The position numbers and the translations under genes were made by a program. Shown here in pieces: positions 14,749-15,433 of a DNA stretch of 15,433 bases. This DNA comes from an uncultured Erysipelotrichaceae bacterium. Lineage in GTDB: Bacteria; Bacillota_I; Bacilli_A; RF39; UBA660. The DNA is taken from positions 1-15,433 of the forward strand of contig CADBRE010000075.1 in NCBI GenBank assembly GCA_902797005.1, read 5' to 3'. Every line of letters starts with the position of its first letter. Within the stretch, counting starts at the first letter, position 1. Under the pieces are notes generated by a model. That model did not search any database. It had not been told where the DNA came from and worked only from the letters and a program-made list of their open reading frames with translations.

Positions 14749-14892
14749 TTTAAAGCACCTCCATAAATTATAAAAAGTGAATGCATGCGCATCCACCCAT
14801 AAATATAACAAAAACTAAAACATTATTTAGCCTTTTACCTACTAGCCCTTGCTAATCAGGTGAGCGTGGATACACTTCTTTCTCTTTTCACG
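14749..14892 (-). promoter_or_regulatory. L20-type leader (attenuator) of the infC operon
   Basis: About 144 nt of untranslated leader. Near its 3' end, GTGGATGC (14796-14789) pairs with GCATTCAC (14784-14777) and is followed by five T: an intrinsic terminator before the infC start. Upstream, ATCCAC (14871-14866) can pair with the GTGGAT of the terminator's left arm, forming a competing structure. In between, TTAGC and GCTAA flank a G-rich segment. This agrees with L20 leaders of Bacilli, where L20 binding favours termination. The identification is from layout and pairing, not a covariance model. Confidence 0.75.
14772..14796 (-). terminator. Attenuator terminator in the infC leader
   Basis: 8-bp stem (one G-U pair), loop GCAT, then five T (14776-14772), ending 9 nt before the infC ribosome site. 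Full termination here would silence infC, rpmI and rplT. Confidence 0.8.
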
Positions 14893-14898
14893 TATTTA

Positions 14899-14927
14899 AT
14901 AATACAATAAAGTTTATGCTTTGTCAA
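14899..14927 (-). promoter_or_regulatory. infC-rpmI-rplT promoter
   Basis: Minus strand: TTGACA (14927-14922, full consensus), 17-nt spacer, TATTAT (14904-14899) preceded by TTG. It is the strongest sigma-A promoter in the window, in keeping with ribosomal-protein expression. Confidence 0.85.
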
Positions 14928-15001
14928 GTAAAAATTCGCAATAAAACTAGAGATTTAGACAAATATTAATTGAAAAATTTAAAAAATAGTTATTATCCTA
15001 A

Positions 15002-15030
15002 CTTACAAACAGTAAAAAATGTGGTATTAT
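15002..15030 (+). promoter_or_regulatory. Candidate promoter for the stem-loop RNA
   Basis: CTTACA (15002-15007), 17-nt spacer, TATTAT (15025-15030) preceded by TGG as an extended -10. Start predicted near 15037, just before the nested stem-loop. Confidence 0.4.
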
Positions 15031-15036
15031 TTATAC

Positions 15037-15115
15037 ACAACCAATTAATTGAACCACATTTTGCTGAACTGATATTTTTAGTTGGAAGCAGTAGTGGCAA
15101 TTAATTGATTTTTTT
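15037..15115 (+). ncRNA. Candidate small RNA: nested stem-loop ending in T7
   Basis: Two copies of the self-complementary CAATTAATTG (15042-15051 and 15098-15107) close a structure with three inner stems in order: CCAC (15054-15057) with GTGG (15094-15097), TGCT (15062-15065) with AGCA (15087-15090), and AACT (15067-15070) with AGTT (15080-15083), around a 9-nt loop. Seven T follow at 15109-15115. With the extended -10 promoter upstream this would be a transcript of about 79 nt. The region has no ORF with a ribosome site. Alternatively it is just a large terminator or a remnant of a mobile repeat. CCAC can also pair with GTGG at 15021-15024. I recognise no known RNA family. Confidence 0.4.
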
Positions 15116-15172
15116 ATATAAAAATGTTAGGTACATTTGGAAGATTTGGAGTGTTTTATTTTGCTATTTTGG

Positions 15173-15207
15173 ATTAAAACAAAGAAGAAACTTATTTGAT
15201 TTCTTCT
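15173..15207 (-). terminator. Terminator behind the smc tail
   Basis: AGAAGAAA (15207-15200) pairs with TTTCTTCT (15190-15183), loop 9 nt, followed by T-rich TTGTTTTA on the minus strand. The smc stop (15194-15192) lies in the loop, so this is a true gene end. Confidence 0.7.
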
Positions 15208-15433
15208 AATTTAACACTTACTAATTTACTTACACCACTTTCTTGCATTGTTATACCATAAAGTAGATCTAAGTATTCCATAGTTTTCTTTTTATGGGTT
15301 ATAACAAACATATTTACATGGCGCACATGATATTTGCAAATAATTATGTAGTTAATAATATAAAATGTCATAAAAATTAAATCTTTATTTTTAATTAAAA
15401 TGTCAGAACTATAATAAGTGTTTTGATTTAGTA
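15192..15433 (-). pseudogene. 3' end of smc (chromosome segregation ATPase), fragment
   Basis: The last about 38 codons (15305 to 15192) encode [13 protein letters not shown], then [12 protein letters not shown] and [10 protein letters not shown]: the C-terminal end of SMC, including the conserved H-loop histidine (ITH) after Walker B. SMC is the condensin ATPase that organises the nucleoid. Reading upstream, the same frame stays open to the right edge, but beyond about 15345 the translation is hydrophobic, AT-driven and unlike SMC: the signature/Walker B region (DEVDAALD type), expected about 25 residues before ITH, is absent. The stop and terminator are intact, so the 3' end is genuine while the 5' side has been replaced. 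This is either a gene remnant after rearrangement or an assembly join near a contig end. Confidence 0.6.

Noticed and set aside
14749..14811. infC start at the ATG at 14811
   Set aside because: That stretch is the attenuator terminator of the leader and encodes no IF-3 sequence; the ribosome site points to ATA at 14748.
14749..14892. T-box riboswitch upstream of infC
   Set aside because: I see no T-box antiterminator consensus or specifier-type stem; the pairing fits an L20-type leader and the genes are not aminoacylation or amino-acid genes.
15054..15097. Signal recognition particle RNA, because of GGAAGCAG
   Set aside because: The GUCAGG strand and the GGAA tetraloop with its closing stem are absent; only a short match remains.
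15332..15341. ATTTGCAAAT palindrome as a recombination or regulator site
   Set aside because: A single 10-bp palindrome in AT-rich DNA, with no second copy or associated gene in the window.
1..15433. Mollicute genetic code (TGA as Trp)
   Set aside because: Trp is encoded by TGG (for example the WW pair of sigma-A), and TGA ends the HipA-like gene.

Overview
The window looks like a chromosomal segment of a low-GC, wall-bearing Bacillota, probably an uncultured gut lineage near the Bacilli/Erysipelotrichia/RF39 groups. The placement rests on strong A+T bias, long AGGAGG-type ribosome sites, the dnaG-rpoD-trmK order with a yqfQ-like gene beside it, MurT/GatD (iso-glutaminyl peptidoglycan), and an infC-rpmI-rplT operon behind an L20-type leader. 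Trp is TGG and TGA ends one gene, so the code is standard (table 11), not the mollicute code. The left end lies inside a repetitive surface-protein gene and the right end inside the displaced tail of smc, so the window may be a complete contig.

Layout. 1-1565 (minus): 5' part of a SipW/TasA-like leader protein with GLUG repeats, the last ones encoded by an 84-bp tandem repeat. 1566-1880: a dense control region with a 29-codon ORF ending in a G9 run, a terminator-like hairpin between it and the surface gene, and two overlapping divergent promoters around an inverted repeat. 1880-2167 (plus): small YqfQ/VrrA-like protein. 2177-6149 (minus): UPF0316 membrane protein, dnaG, rpoD and trmK in a tight operon with overlapping ends. 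6311-8337 (plus): murT-gatD, where GatD lacks its catalytic Cys and His. 8351-10541 (minus): sugar-transfer-type ATP-grasp enzyme and a HipA-like kinase.

10612-13379 (minus): VTC-domain polyphosphate polymerase, DUF4956 membrane protein and a membrane-anchored Cthe_2159-like beta-helix protein, behind three TTCACA repeats spaced 11 bp apart that match a PhoP box. 13490-14927 (minus): rplT with a C-terminal Rho_N/SAP-like tail, rpmI, and infC starting at a rare ATA codon, behind a consensus promoter and an attenuator leader. 14928-15433: no complete gene, but a terminator-ended nested stem-loop that may be a small RNA, and the last ~40 codons of smc with its own terminator.

Functionally the window joins core information processing (primase, sigma-A, IF3, L35, L20, TrmK) with envelope work (MurT/GatD, ATP-grasp, surface adhesin, beta-helix protein) and phosphate storage. 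The least ordinary points are the G9 leader ORF before the adhesin, the pseudo-glutaminase GatD, the Pho-like box on the VTC operon, the L20 fusion tail, the ATA start of infC, and the nested stem-loop next to the smc tail.
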